This document shows positions 36,325-48,719 of a stretch of DNA of 64,000 nt, piece after piece (position 1 is the stretch's first letter; every line of letters begins with the position of its first letter). The DNA comes from Dendrobium chrysotoxum. Taxonomy: Eukaryota; Streptophyta; Magnoliopsida; Asparagales; Orchidaceae. A program made the translations under genes and the position numbers. The stretch is from positions 8,619,471-8,683,470 of the forward strand of contig CM034304.1 of NCBI GenBank assembly GCA_019925795.1. The letters are read 5' to 3'. The notes below the pieces were generated by a model. That model saw only the letters and a list, made by a program, of their open reading frames with translations. It had not been told where the DNA came from and did no database searches.

Positions 36325-39300
36325 TCTCTAGATGAGAGAAGACTTACATACTGATGAGGCATACTATAAAATGATAGTAGCCTTGAATCCTAGATCTAGA
36401 GTGGGTTTAGTGTTCTACGCATAACACTAACACCCATGTCCTAGCTAATACATTTTAGGCTTATATCCTGCCTGAAAAGGAAAGCCAGCTAACCACCTAG
36501 TCATATAAAATCCATGTTGTCCAGTCTTTATGAAAGATGGGTAGGCAGCTTGGTTTTTGGAAGTAGAGCTGACGTCTAGAGAGTTTCCTAATTGGCCCTG
36601 AACTTATGTAGGGTGTATGCTCCTAGAACTAATGCAATTAAAGTTTTGATTTAATTGGTTTCTAATGCAATGCATGCTGGTTCAAGTCTCCAAATCAGGT
36701 ATGCATAGAAATTTAAAAAAAAGCTTATAAAGTAATTTTTTATAGAAAAGACTAGGCTTCCCCAGATCCAACACCTCATCCTCATAGGTCGAATTATCTA
36801 GACTCTACCCACAGGCGAGGAAGTGTCTTATAGCAAGGAGGGAGAGAATGCATTAATATGCATGTGACCCCGGACGGTTTCGGCTATTCCCTAGGTCATT
36901 AGATTTCTATGTTATTTAATTCTTAAAATTTTAGAATTTTATTATGAGTAAAAAAAAGGGTTTGTTCCTAAAGAGCCTAACAAAATCAAGCCACACACAT
37001 GCAAGAAAGTAACCTAAGAAAAGGAGGCAATTTCTACTGCGCACACAAATTAAGCACATCAATATAAATCCATAGAACAGAGTAAAGAAATGTCCACAGT
37101 CCACGGCAAGTGCCGTATAAGTACAACCCAGGGTCTATAAAAAAAGTAATGGTGGCCAGGGTCCACCGATAATAACCTGGGTTCTAATCCTATTGAATGA
37201 CGTAAGTCTTAAATGCAAGGCATTTTGTCTTCAATTCTTTGTATTCCAATGGATCATCTTCCTTCGGATCATCCTCCTTTTGAATCATCTTTCTCCAGAT
37301 ATCCCTTCAGAAGGGTACCCAAATGAATAAGAAATTCCCTATGAAGGGCCTTTCTTTTTCTCTTTGGGTACCGAGTATTTGAAATGCCTTGCCTTTAAAG
37401 ACTTTCTTAACTCGATATGAATTACAAGTTACATTATGAAAAGGAAAATCTAGACTCGGACCGAACCTGCAAGGTTATCCTAATAAAATCCCAAGCTGTT
37501 ATATATAACAACCCAAGAAGTTAATATTTATACAGAAAAGGAAACACACTTGGCCACACTCTTATCCATTTGGGGGCTAAGCATTCTAGAGCACCTGTGG
37601 CAGGCATTTATTTTTGATAATGATTTTAATTTAGCCTCATTTATTTTAGCGCTACATGAGCGTGGCCAGCTGTATAAGACTGAGTCAGTATAAAATATCC
37701 CTAGCCTAGGGGTAGATCTAACGCACAAGCAATCACATTACAGATAAAATATAGTGTAGTAATAAAAAAAATACTCACAGCAAACCATATCAACCAGCAC
37801 ACGTGCCACAAGCAAGAGTGTCACAGCACAGAAACAAAAAAGTAAAACACCGGCCAAACCTAGAATTAGAAGTGGTGACCTAACAAATAATTCTACGTGT
37901 GTGTAGTGGGCTTGTGTGGCTTTGGATGAGTCCTATATCAGATAGTTAATTTAAGCCATTTTGAGTTTGGGTTTGTTGAAGGTCTAGGGGAGTTAGAATT
38001 TTTATTAAATATTCAGCCTTCATGTGAGTAAATATACTGTTAGTTTGTTGGATTTGGAGTTTTCTAGGCAAAATTATGATTTTAGGAGTTTCGGGCCCTA
38101 GTTATTAGACTACGGTTGATCAGAGAGTTGACTTTTAAAATTAGGCTAATTTCTAGAAAATTGACATTTTTAATAAATACTAGGTTTTAATTAGAGTTAA
38201 TGCATCTTAGTTTACTCAATTTTGAATTTTCTGGACTTAGTTACGAATTTTCAAAGTTTGGGTATTATGAGTCTTTTAGGTTCGAGTTAGATTTGCTTCC
38301 CAATTTTATAACTCCTAGAATTTAAGTTTGTTTTGATGAATTTTATTTAATTAATATTTTATTAAGAGGTGATTAATGTTTTAATTAGATTTTACTTCAA
38401 GTTTATGTTCAAATTCTACCTCCTAGTGATTATGTATGTTAATTATAGCTTGATTGAGAATTGAGGGTTTGAATTCATTTAATTTAGATTATAATTAGTT
38501 TTATTGTTTTATTAATGAATTGAGGGAAAGTAACCCTAGGATAACATGTCACTAAGTTTTATATGTTTAGTGTTTTTATCCTAAGGGAGCATACACCCTA
38601 AGTCTAAGTTTTCTAAGACTCAGTCCTTAGATTTTTGTCCTTAAGTGTCACTAGTGTTGTATAGGATGCAGCGAAATTTGCTTCTAACCCCTTTAGACAT
38701 TCGTATATATTAAAATGGGTTTAGGGATATATGACAAAATAAGAGAAGAAAAATTGCTTAAGAATTGAAGTTTCTATAGGGCCCTAAGGGTAGGGGGAAC
38801 GTACACACAGATGGGCTCCCTAGAGGCTTTCTAAGTTTTAAGAAAACTTACAACACCGGGGGCTATGACCCGGTGGTTCCACCCGTAGCACCCCCACCAG
38901 AATGAATGGGGGTGACTGATGCTCGGATCCGATTGTCCAAGCTCCTTCATCTATCGCTCCAAAGGATCCTTCTCGTTTTCCTTCCCACGGGTACCTCGCA
39001 AGAGAACAAAGAAAAGAAAGAGGATTTGATGAGAGCAGATTACTATTAAATATGCAAATAATTAAAATAAAATGCAATTAAATAAAAACATACCTTTTCT
39101 TTTGTTTGGATGTTAGCTTGGTTATTTGCTCTCCGGGACTTATCAAATCCTAGAAACTCTCTAACATTGTTACTAAGAAATGATTTTTATTTATTATTTT
39201 TAGAGAATATAAGCATCTCTTTGTTAGGCATGTCTTGTCAAAAGCCAAACACGCCTCTACCCCTACACTCTAATTCAACATTTAAGCCCAAATGTAAACG

Positions 39301-42300
39301 AGAGGAAAAGGAGATTTGATGCTATTGAATGTTCCCACGTTTCAAGAAAGCATTCGAAATATTTGACACAATCACCCACATAAAACTCAAAGCAACAAAG
39401 AAGGAAAACCAGTCCTAAAATCAAAACCAAAACAAGCCTTTCAATTTTGAACCCAAACATGCTTTTAACCCACATACTTAAGCTCATCTTTCAAATCAAA
39501 TGCGAATGGAAGAAAGAAAACTATCCATAAAAAAAAGGAACTGAAAGAGCCTTTTTTATCATCGAGATCCTCAAACATAAAACAATTCATAAAGTCCCCA
39601 ATCTCCAAAAGCAACTCAAAGAACCTTCCAAACCAAAGCAACATATAAAACTTTCCCATATATAATCCACTACAATCTTTCGATGCAAAATGAATAACTA
39701 ATTTCCTTAACGTGGGGTAGATTCATATAAATTTTCAAACAAGAAGATTTTGTAAAATTTTCTGTAATAAAACATTCGCAAAGCATATTGTAGAACTTCT
39801 CAATGCAAAATAATTCACAAAGCTTTTTCAACAGATACGACTCGTAAAACCCCCAAACATAAAACAAGCCATAGAATTTTTGACATAAGGTGAATCATAA
39901 AGCTCTTCAACATAAAACGTGTAAGGATTTTCCAACACGAAACACTTTCCGACAACTTCAAAAGCTTACTAATAAGTTTCCAATATAAAATAGCTCTTAG
40001 GGCTTACCAAAAAATGTATGATTCAAAAAAATAGGAAATCCGTAACGTACTTCTTTCCAAAATTTCCAAAGAAACCACTTGAATATAAAAATGTATATAA
40101 AGTTCTCCCAATTAATCATGACTCAAAAAGACCAAATATACACTTGATGTATTGCCATAAAAGAAGCATTAACCTATTCCTCACTTCAAGCACAATACAT
40201 GTATTCAAAGAATGTTAACTTCAGTAGTTCCAATAAGCTCAAAAATATTTTCCAAAAGTTCAAAGGAAACTATATATAACAACAGGAATGTAATCTCTAA
40301 TTTCGATCAATTTTCCTCACCATCATGAAGGAAATGAAGTTCAGAAAAAAAAAATGTTCTCAACATCCTCATTTGGTCACCCTTTACCACATTTCATTTC
40401 AAAAACACAAGGAATGAAAGTAGTAGTAGAAAGAGAAAGAGGGGTAGAGAGAGGAAGAGGGCAAAATAGAGAAAGAGAATCATCATATATTTGCCAAGAC
40501 TCCACCTTCCAACAATTACCCACCAAACCCATCTTTCCCGCCGCCACATAAAGCATCACAAACCATCTCACATTCATTTTCATCCCAATAGGTCACAAAT
40601 GCATATGTCAAATTTTGCAAAATATCTCAAATCCACTTTCCAATCAACTCATAACTGATAAAATGCATAGGAAGTATATTTAAAAGTTGTAAGTAAAAAT
40701 ATTAAGCATGTGTCAAATCCCCTCTTATGTTTCTACAAGGCCACCGTGAGAAAATCATGCATACTTGAGAATGAGAACTAAGATTATACTTTTCCAAACC
40801 AAGCAACAAGCCGACAAATTATTTGATTTTGGAACCCAACCAAAGCACGATTAAAAGAGAGAAATTTTGATGTATACTTGCTCTCCAAAGCTCAATAGGC
40901 ACTTTAACCAACATAAAGCGAAATATCATTTAGATCTAAAAGAAAACCAACTTACATTTGAAAACCCATGAAAAGTTCTCCCACACCTCTCCAAAGATGT
41001 TTTATAAAAGTCTTATGAATGCCTCCCAAACAGCTCATGAAACTTTTCAACATAAAGCATACAACCTCGCATTTGAACTAAACACTCTCAAAATTGAAAC
41101 ATGAAGCATATGGAAAATTTGCAACAATACTCATTGCATATCAGTAAAATCTTCATGGCTATATAATCAAAGAGAAACTTGTGGTGAAAACTTTCGCTTG
41201 GACACACAATATCATTGCCAAAGAGAGTTAAGAGCTCGAATATTCAACAGTAAACACCAATTTTGATTCTACAAATTAACTGCAAGTGTTTAGAAGCTCT
41301 AGGTTGTCTCTAAGCTACCATGCCAATAACGATTCCAAGAAATGTTTTAACTCAAATTCATAAACTCACTTTCATGCCAAACATGCTACACTTGCCAAAG
41401 TTTTAAAGGCATATAGAACTCCCTAAATCAATCATAAAGTAAGTTGTGTGTAAGCATAAGTATGAGGTGAAAGCATATGTGTCACCTAATAAAACTATGG
41501 ATCTTTATGTTAAATATGATCTTGTGCTTTTAATATATCATAATCGATTTGCTAGAAGAATATCATGCAATCCTCAATATTTCATTGCCGAGGCGGGATA
41601 AGAACCAAATATGACCCATGCTATCAAACAAATGATCTCTCCAAAGCCAACGACAATTAAACTCTTGTCATTCAAATGAGATTTATCATACATATACATC
41701 ACATTGTCTCGCTAAGGCATTTCATCGAGTAGCTAGTATGCAATGCTACAAAAATCCATGGAACAAATCAATATGAGAACCATGCTTTGTACCCTAAAAA
41801 AAAGAAAATTTATCCACACATTTTGCTAAGTTCACCACCATTCACTTCTAATAAGATGCATATATGAAAATTGGAGAGCAAATTTACTTATATAAGAATA
41901 ACTTGAGGTTTTGTTTCAATCATACACAAGGTTTGATGAAGACATATCACTATCTAAAACTCCCCAAGTATTATTCTTTGCGGAGACAAAATGTTTAGCA
42001 TCCAAATAGAGCTTCGATACAGGTAGCCCAATACACCTTTGCACTAAATCCATACAAACTTCTATATCAAACATAAAGCAACAAGAATGACTTTTTCAAC
42101 AAATGTACCACATAAACTCAATCAAGTGTAAAATATTCAAGATTCACAAGTGTATGTAAGCATTTTATCATTAACTATTTTCAAGTTTTGTGAATAAATG
42201 AAGAGATATATTGTGTTTCTTTTACTGCTCTTTGTAGAAATAAATCAAACAAATCCTTCCATTCTTTGTTTCTCAAGAAAAATCCTATAATCTCCCTCAA

Positions 42301-43030
42301 TAGGCATTATCACAAACACCTCGCGTGCAGATTTTGACAACAAATACCATAACCCCTCATGATCTCTCATGACTTCTACATGAATTCAACTATCATGCTA
42401 TTTAAATCATAACCAAATGCAAATTCCAAGTTCATGTAGAGAATTGTAATGCAATTTGCGAAGGCAAAGATGGTTAGTTTTTCTACCAATTAAACCCAAA
42501 CCAAATGGTAAGGAAACTAGCGTGTGTGTATATATATGCACATGAGAAAAGTACTCTGATAACAAAGTTCACGTAATGAGGCATGATCTGATGGTGCAAT
42601 CCATTTATCAAAGCAAAACTATATAGATCTCCTAAAAAAGAAACAATCTAGGCCGTTCTCAAGTAAGAAATTCATCTTGTAGAAAATTTGCTTTGAAACA
42701 ATAGTAATGCAAACTCACTTTATCCTTTCCGATTATTTCAAAAAGATGAGTGGATGTCATATTTCATTCTCCAAGAAGGAGAAACAAATCCTTCTGTTAC
42801 CGATTCCAGTAACATAGAAAAAACAAATCTTCTTTAAGTGATAGCAATCTTCATTTCTTCTCATATCAACAAAGAGGGAAAGAAGAATGTAGATGAAGAA
42901 GAAGATAGAGAGGGATAGGATGGAGATCAAAAAGACAAGGGAAGAAGAAGAAATACAAGGATGAGAAGAGATATACCTTGCAAACAAAGGAGGACAAGCG
43001 GCTAGGGCTAGGGCAAAGCCGGCGTCGGGT

Positions 43031-43300
43031 TCAGGATGGGAGAAGGAGGTCCGTCTGGGTCTTCTCGCAAGCAAGGGAGACAGAAGAGGGGAAGGTCCGT
43101 CTGGGGTTAGGCAAACCAGGAGTCCCGGCTTCTGTCTGGGCTGCTTCCGAACAAGAGGGAAAAAGAGGAAGGTCGGTCAGGATATCTGAATGGAGGGAGG
43201 GATCGTGAGAGAGGGAGGTCCGGTCTCGGCTCTTGTCTGAATCGAGCCAAGCAGAGATCTTCTCTATCTTTTTTTTAGCAATGCTAATGCCCAAAACCAA
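43031..43300 (-). other. Exon-like open block in the U3 of element B 5' LTR
   Basis: Open frame of 89 codons parallel to 27797-27525 in the other LTR, with SDKSRDRTSLSHDPSLHSDI. Open sequence continues in another frame toward a CAAG / GTATAT donor-like site near 42977. Differences between the two LTR copies include both amino-acid changing and silent sites, so selection on protein cannot be judged by eye. Confidence 0.3.
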
Positions 43301-43836
43301 TAAAAAAAATGAGCTCGAGGGAGGCTATAGTAAATTCATGCCGAAAATGACAGAGGAATCCGACTAATCTCGCCTCTCGCTCCGCCCTTTTTTTTTAAAT
43401 CTTTCCATACCTGCTCACAGCTAACAGCATGATTTCGGCTGAATCGTGGATCTCGCTCGTAGCCATAAATTTGGTCGCTTCATTTAGGAAATGATTTGAA
43501 CTACTTAGAAAACCAATTTAAATTTCAATTGGAATTAATTCAATCATATTGAATTAAAATCAAGTTCAAAATCAGATCCAATTTGGCTCAGTTCGGGTCA
43601 ATTTGGGTTCAGCTCGACTTGACCAAATTTAATTAATAAAATTAAATAAGAACCAATGTAAATCCTATTCGAATCGAGCTCGACGAGGTTCAAATGAAAT
43701 AATCTAGTTTAATAGAAAATAATTGGGTCTAATTCGACTCAATTCAGACTGATTCGATCTTGAATTGGACTCGACGAGGCCAAATTGAGTCGATCGATGG
43801 TGCTCGAGGGCCTAAGTGTGAAAAATGAGGTCAACA

Positions 43837-45300
43837 GCTCCCTACTATCTAAATCAGATGCAAGAGTATCTAAGTACTTGTAATCTTTTTCTAATTCAAC
43901 AAGTAATACTTTCAAGGAATCATGCTCTTTAGTTAAATCAAGATGCTTTTTTTTAATGAGTCAAATTTATTTAACAATAACATGTGATTGCTATCCATAG
44001 TTTAATGTTATTTTCTTAGGATTTTATGTTCTTTATGCAGATTTAAAAAATCAACTTTGAGGCTAGCATGTAATTTTTTGAGCTTCCTATATGAATAATA
44101 TTTTTTTAAAAAAACTTTAAGTAATTATTCATAGGTAAGCTCACATACCTCTTCTTGATCAGAGTGATCAAGATGATCATCTGCCATTAAACACAAGTTT
44201 GTTACCTCCTCTTCTGCTTCAGTTTCAGAGGAGTCTGATGCTAAGTCCACTTAGAAAGCATTTTGGGTTCTTTGCTTTCCCTTCTTGAACTTAGGTTTTT
44301 CTTTGCCCTTCTTGAACTTAGGTTTTTCTTCACCCTTCTCCATGCTTGGGTTAGCTTTAAGAGTTGGGCAATCAGACTTCAGATGCCCTGGCTTCCTACA
44401 TTCAAAATAAATAACATCAAAAGAAACTTTAAAATTTTTATTATTCTTACATTTATTTCATTTTTGATGATGCTTTTGCTTTTTCCTTAAGAATCTCTTG
44501 AATTTCTTAGTTATTAAAGCAATATCATTATTTTCAGAATCAAAGGAATTAGTGTCAGAATCATTAGCCTTTAAGGCTATAGTTTTCTCCTTTTTCTTCT
44601 CACCTGCATTAAATTGCCTTTGGTTCACTCATTGCTCATAAGTAATGAGTGATTCAAGTAAGTTATCAATTGAATACACATTCATATCCTTAGATTCAAT
44701 AATAGTAATAATATTTTGCATCAAAGGAAGAAGGTAAACATCTAAAAATCTTGTTAACTTTTTCATAATTTGTGAGTTCTCCTCCTATGACATGCAGGGA
44801 TGTAATAACTTGTGTAAACCTAGTATACATTTTAAAAAAGGATTCACTAGGTTTCATGTGAAATAGTTCATAATCATGGAGTAAAATATTCAGCCTAGAT
44901 TTTTTAACTTTATTTATACCTTCATATATTATGCATAGTTTATCCCAAATTTTCTTGCTAGTAGAACAAGTGAAAACACGCATATAATCTTCAGATTTTA
45001 AGGCACAGAAAAAATAATTCAAACACTCAGCATTCAGTTATGCTAGATCTCTATCATCAATAGTCCATTCAGTAAAAGAAATTTCAGTTTTAACAGTATT
45101 TACAAATCTATAAGGTGCAGAATAACCATCCTTAACTAGCATCCACATGTGACAATCAATTAATTGGAAAAAGGAGGACATGCGAGTTTTCCAAAAATTA
45201 AAAGGAATATTATCAGATAGAGGTGGTCGAGTAATTAAATAGCCTTTCACCGTGTTATGATTACCAAAGTTAGCTATGGATCTTAATTCAAAAGTTTTCT
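43837..45300 (-). pseudogene. gag: gag of copia Z, broken
   Basis: Reading leftward: 45250-45038 with ITRPPLSDNIPFNFWKTRM and HMWMLVKDGY, then 45022-44696 with TCSTSKKIWDKLCIIYEG, LLHDYELFHMKPSESFFKMY and FRCLPSSFDAK. These are the standard motifs of the copia UBN2 / gag-polypeptide domain. A single zinc knuckle follows near 44410-44380 (ECRKPGHLKSDC), but the first Cys of the CX2C pair is replaced. A short tandem duplication near 44263-44345 encodes KFKKGKEKPKFKKGK. The region is cut at 43837 by element B, inside the linker toward protease. Confidence 0.87.
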
Positions 45301-45319
45301 AAAGCTTAATCTTCTGAAT

Positions 45320-45336
45320 CCCTACTCTGATACAAC
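45320..45336 (-). promoter_or_regulatory. tRNA-iMet-type primer-binding site of copia Z
   Basis: Minus strand reads TTGTATCAGAGTAGGG directly after the LTR end. The core GTATCAGAG matches the initiator-Met primer site TGGTATCAGAGC used by most plant copia elements, with a few substitutions. It fixes the LTR boundary at 45338. Confidence 0.8.
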
Positions 45337-45337
45337 T

Positions 45338-45986
45338 TGAAAGTTCATGAGGGTTATTAAACCCTAAAGAACTAGTCCCGAGGCTAACCAAGAGGGGGGT
45401 GAATTGGTTATTTAAAAATTTCTTTAACAAAATAAGAAATTAGAACTTTTTAAAATCTTTTTGAATATTTAAAAAAAAAATAACTTGTTCAGAAGTAGAT
45501 AACAAAATTAGAGTTTTCAACCACAGATCAAATCACAAAAAAATATGAAAATTAAATGCAAAAAAATAAATAGAAAGAACACCCCAAATTTATAGTGGTT
45601 TGGTCAACTTGACCTACGTCCACTCCCTGGAAACCTCCTTTCCATGTATTGCACTAAAATAATAGTGACTCAGATTTTTCTCCCACAGTAAGATAGAGAA
45701 GCCCTTACAAAATCTTTCCATCGACCTGGTAAAGCAGAGAACCTTCAATACTTTTACTCCATCTTGGAGTAGGTAGAGAACCTGGAATCTTTTTTCACCC
45801 TTTTTGGTGAAGGAAGAGAACCTAAAAATCCTTTTACTCCCTCCTGGACTATGTAGAGAACCTTAAAATCTTTTTTCACTCTCTTGGTGAAGGCAGGGAA
45901 CCTAGATCTGATGCTGATGAAGATTTTCCTCAGAGCCACCAAGGAACCAGGACAGCAGCTTGAAGAAGATGATGAATCCCTCACAA

Positions 45987-46031
<45 letters not shown>

Positions 46032-46719
46032 TCTCTCTCTCTCAAGCTCTCCCTCATCCTTCTCAAGGCTCTCTTTTAGATCTCCTCCACAGCAAAAGAA
46101 TTTTCTCAAGTGACAATATAATTGCTTAAATAGTGGGCTTAAAAAAATCCTAAATTTTTAATTCTGTGCTACTAATCATCCAGCACAATCGATAGATCAT
46201 CCTATATGATTAGTACAAAATAGCCCTTTCAGCTAGGATGATCATCTTTGCTCTGTATGATCAGTATATAAGTATTTTGTATATATCATCCTGTATAATT
46301 CTGCAATTATTCGGGATGATTAGTTCAAGATATAATATTAATTGCCAAGTACGACATGGGATGATGGGTGGTGATCAACATATCATCCCTTAACCCTCTC
46401 AGGACGTCCAGGACGATCACCTGGATGATTACAAAAAATAAGATGCTTTTCATCTTGGATGATAGGGGATCGTCCTATGAAATATAAAAGATCATCCAGT
46501 ATGATCCAAGTAAATCATCTTGTATGATATGATTGATCAATCTAACTATAATTAGTCTCCTAATCATAGGATCATTTTAGGCATAATTATCACAAATCAT
46601 CCAGAACGATGCATATCATCCGTATGATTAGAATAAAATTTGAAAAATAAAATATTATCTAATTATGATTGGTGTCTATTTTTTATAATCTAAACTGATC
46701 ATCCTATATGATCTGAATC
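45338..46719 (-). repeat. 5' LTR of copia Z, lacking its first ~300 bp
   Basis: The LTR end is TGAAAGTTCATGAGGG on the plus strand. It aligns with the solo LTR (16661-18483) up to about 46719, where homology stops at the equivalent of solo-LTR position ~16975; the terminal TGTTGTAA part is gone. It contains a minus-strand TATTTAAG box near 46125, a (CT)n tract at 45990-46042 and about 14 palindromic words of the ATCATCCNGNAYGATC type between 46165 and 46715. Confidence 0.85.
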
Positions 46720-48307
46720 ATTTAGAACTAGGCTTAGACTTAGGAAGAAAGTTAGTCATTTTGTATTTATCTCTATGATTGAACCTACCAACATAAATCA
46801 AATCCTAGCTGATGAATTTTGGATCCTACTAATGAAAGAAGAGCTAAATCAATTTATTAGAAATGATGTATGGGAACTAGCCAAAAGATCGAAGGACCAG
46901 AGTGTGGTTAGAATAAAGTGGATGTTAAAAAATAAAATGAATGAATCTGGAATAGTGATAAGAAATAAGGCCATATTAGTTGCTAGGGGCTATACTAAAA
47001 TTAAAGGAATCAATTTTGAGAAAACCTTTGCCCTATAGATAGACTAAAAGCCATTAAGGTACTACTAACTTTTGCCTTCTTTCGAGAATTTAAATTATAT
47101 CAAATGGATGTAAGAGTGCCTTTCTAAATGAGGTGATTAAATAAGATGTTTATGTTGAGCAACCCCCAACTTTGAAAATTCATAATTTTTAAATCATGTG
47201 TTCAAGTTAAAGAAGACATTATATGGACTAAAACAAGCACCTAGAGCATGGTATGAAAGGCTAAGCACATTTCTACTTGATAGAACCTTTATAAGGGTAG
47301 CATAGGCACCAGCCTATTCCTTAAAAAGGTAGGAGAAAAATTACTCATTGTCCAAATTTATGTTAATGACATCTTGTTTGGATCCTCAAATAAAAACCTA
47401 TGTGATTAATTTAAAAATAATGAGTAAAAAGTTTGAGATGAGTATGATGGGAGAGATGAACTATTTTCTTAGATTTAGTATAAAGTAGATGGAGGATGGA
47501 ATCTTTCTTAGCCAATTTAAATACATCAAGAACATTCTGAAGAAATATGAAATGGATAATGCTAAGCCAATAAACACTCCCATGAGCTCTACCATACAAT
47601 TAGATAAGGACCCAAATAGAAAGTTAGTATATTAGAAAAAGTATAGAGGGATAATTGGATCACTTCTCTATTTGATTGCCAATAGACTAGATATAATATT
47701 TAGTGTGTGTCTTTGTGCCAGATTTTAGGCTGATCCAAAAGAATCTCACATGACTACTATTATGAGAATCCTTATATACCTATTAGGAACCCAAAACCTA
47801 GGTATCTGGTAACCTAGGCATAGTTCATCCTTTAAAATCATAAGATATTTGGATTTTGATTTTGTAGGATGTAGGGAAGATAGAAAGAGTGCATCAGGAA
47901 CCTATCAGTTTATTGGACAATAATTAGTTTCCTGGTCCAGTAGAATGCAAAACTCAGTATCCCTTTCCATTAGTGAGGCAGAATATATTGCTGTAGGAAG
48001 TAGTGTTGCTCAAGTCTTATAGCTAAATCAATAAATCTTAGATCTTGAACTACCTATAGGCACGATTCCTATAATGTGTGACAATACTAGTGTTATTTGT
48101 ATATCCAAAAATCTAATTCAACACTCCCGCACAAAGCATATAGATATTAAGCATCACTTCATAAGAGATCATGTAGCCAAAGGAGATATAAAGTTGAATC
48201 ATATAGCTACTGGAGACCAATTGGCATACATATTTACTCAACCCCTAGCCTATGACACCTTTAGCACCTTGAGGACTAGACTAGGTGTTATAAACATTCA
48301 TGCTTAA
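46720..48307 (+). pseudogene. pol: Reverse transcriptase-RNaseH of copia X, broken
   Basis: Motifs in order: SMIEPTNINQILADEFWILL and GINFEKTFA (open 46775-47038), LYGLKQAPRAWYERLSTFLL near 47220, KKFEMSMMGEMNYFL near 47430, INTPMSSTIQLDKD near 47570, GSLLYLIANRLDIIFSV near 47660, ISEAEYIAVGSSVAQ near 47970. The last open piece, 48074-48307, carries KHIDIKHHFIRDHVAKGDIK and ends LGVINIHA. Many stops and frame changes. The YVDD catalytic motif is altered. Confidence 0.85.
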
Positions 48308-48719
48308 CTCAGGATAAATCAAATTTTGTTATCATTTGAAATCAGCAATTCGTATGTGTTACATTATATGTGCTACATTGTATGTGCTTATTTGTTATGT
48401 TATTATTTTTATATCTTGTAATATTTAGCTAATGTTTTTTGTGTTCCTCCTCTTTTTGGTGATGTCAAAAGGGGGAGAAAATATATGTTTTAGTTGTATG
48501 TGTGGCTATATTTTTTTAATAGAATTTTGTTTGTGTTTTATTCATGCTATTTTATCTTTCTATATTAAAAAACTATTTTATTCCTATGTATTAATTAAAA
48601 AAAATTTATTTTGAACCCCTCAGTTTTAATCTATCATCCAGTGAGGGGGAGCTTAGGACAAAAGAGTTTTATTTTACCTCTCAACCAAAATTATTTACCA
48701 TTATAAAAAAGGGAGAGAT
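48308..48719 (+). promoter_or_regulatory. 3' untranslated region and polypurine tract of copia X
   Basis: Contains GATGTCAAAAGGGGGAGA near 48461, a purine-rich tract characteristic of Sirevirus 3' regions, and AAAAAAGGGAGAGAT directly before the LTR start at 48720, the expected primer for plus-strand synthesis. Confidence 0.75.

Larger units (their letters stand above)
20111..43836 (-). mobile_element. Element B: complete giant-LTR, gag-only Ty3/gypsy-type retrotransposon, 23.7 kb
   Basis: Two direct repeats of about 8 kb, 20111-28333 and 35798-43836, flank a 7464-bp interior. The element is bounded by a perfect 5-bp target duplication, GCTCC at 20106-20110 and 43837-43841. On the minus strand each LTR starts TGTTGACC and ends GGTCCACA. 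The interior codes only for a damaged Gag on the minus strand (35452-32470). The rest is tandem arrays and A/T-rich sequence. This makes it a gag-only non-autonomous element of the TR-GAG type, with unusually long LTRs. The insertion splits copia Z between gag and protease, and the linker reads through in register when B is removed. Confidence 0.93.
35798..43836 (-). repeat. 5' LTR of element B (8039 bp)
   Basis: Pairs with 20111-28333. It ends on the plus strand with GAGGTCAACA, followed by the target duplication GCTCC. It lacks the nearly 200-bp segment present in the other LTR. The loss lies near 37982, where the flanks share an AGG(T)CT word. The exon-like block is at 43300-42977. Confidence 0.93.
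12442..46719 (-). mobile_element. Element Z: Sirevirus-like Ty1/copia retrotransposon, split by three insertions
   Basis: Minus-strand copia element. Reading leftward: partial 5' LTR (46719-45338), tRNA-iMet-type primer site, gag (45300-43837), interruption by element B, protease and integrase (20110-18484), interruption by a solo LTR, RT and RNaseH (16655-14857), a non-coding spacer with a promoter-like array, and a third ORF cut at 12442 by element A. The order PR-IN-RT-RH is diagnostic of Ty1/copia. The third ORF after RNaseH points to the Sirevirus lineage. Its 3' LTR must lie left of the window, beyond element A. Confidence 0.88.

Noticed and set aside
20111..43836. Segmental duplication of host DNA as explanation of the two 8-kb copies
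   Set aside because: The copies have TG...CA termini, a perfect 5-bp target duplication, a gag between them, and related solitary or partial copies nearby, all of which point to LTRs.
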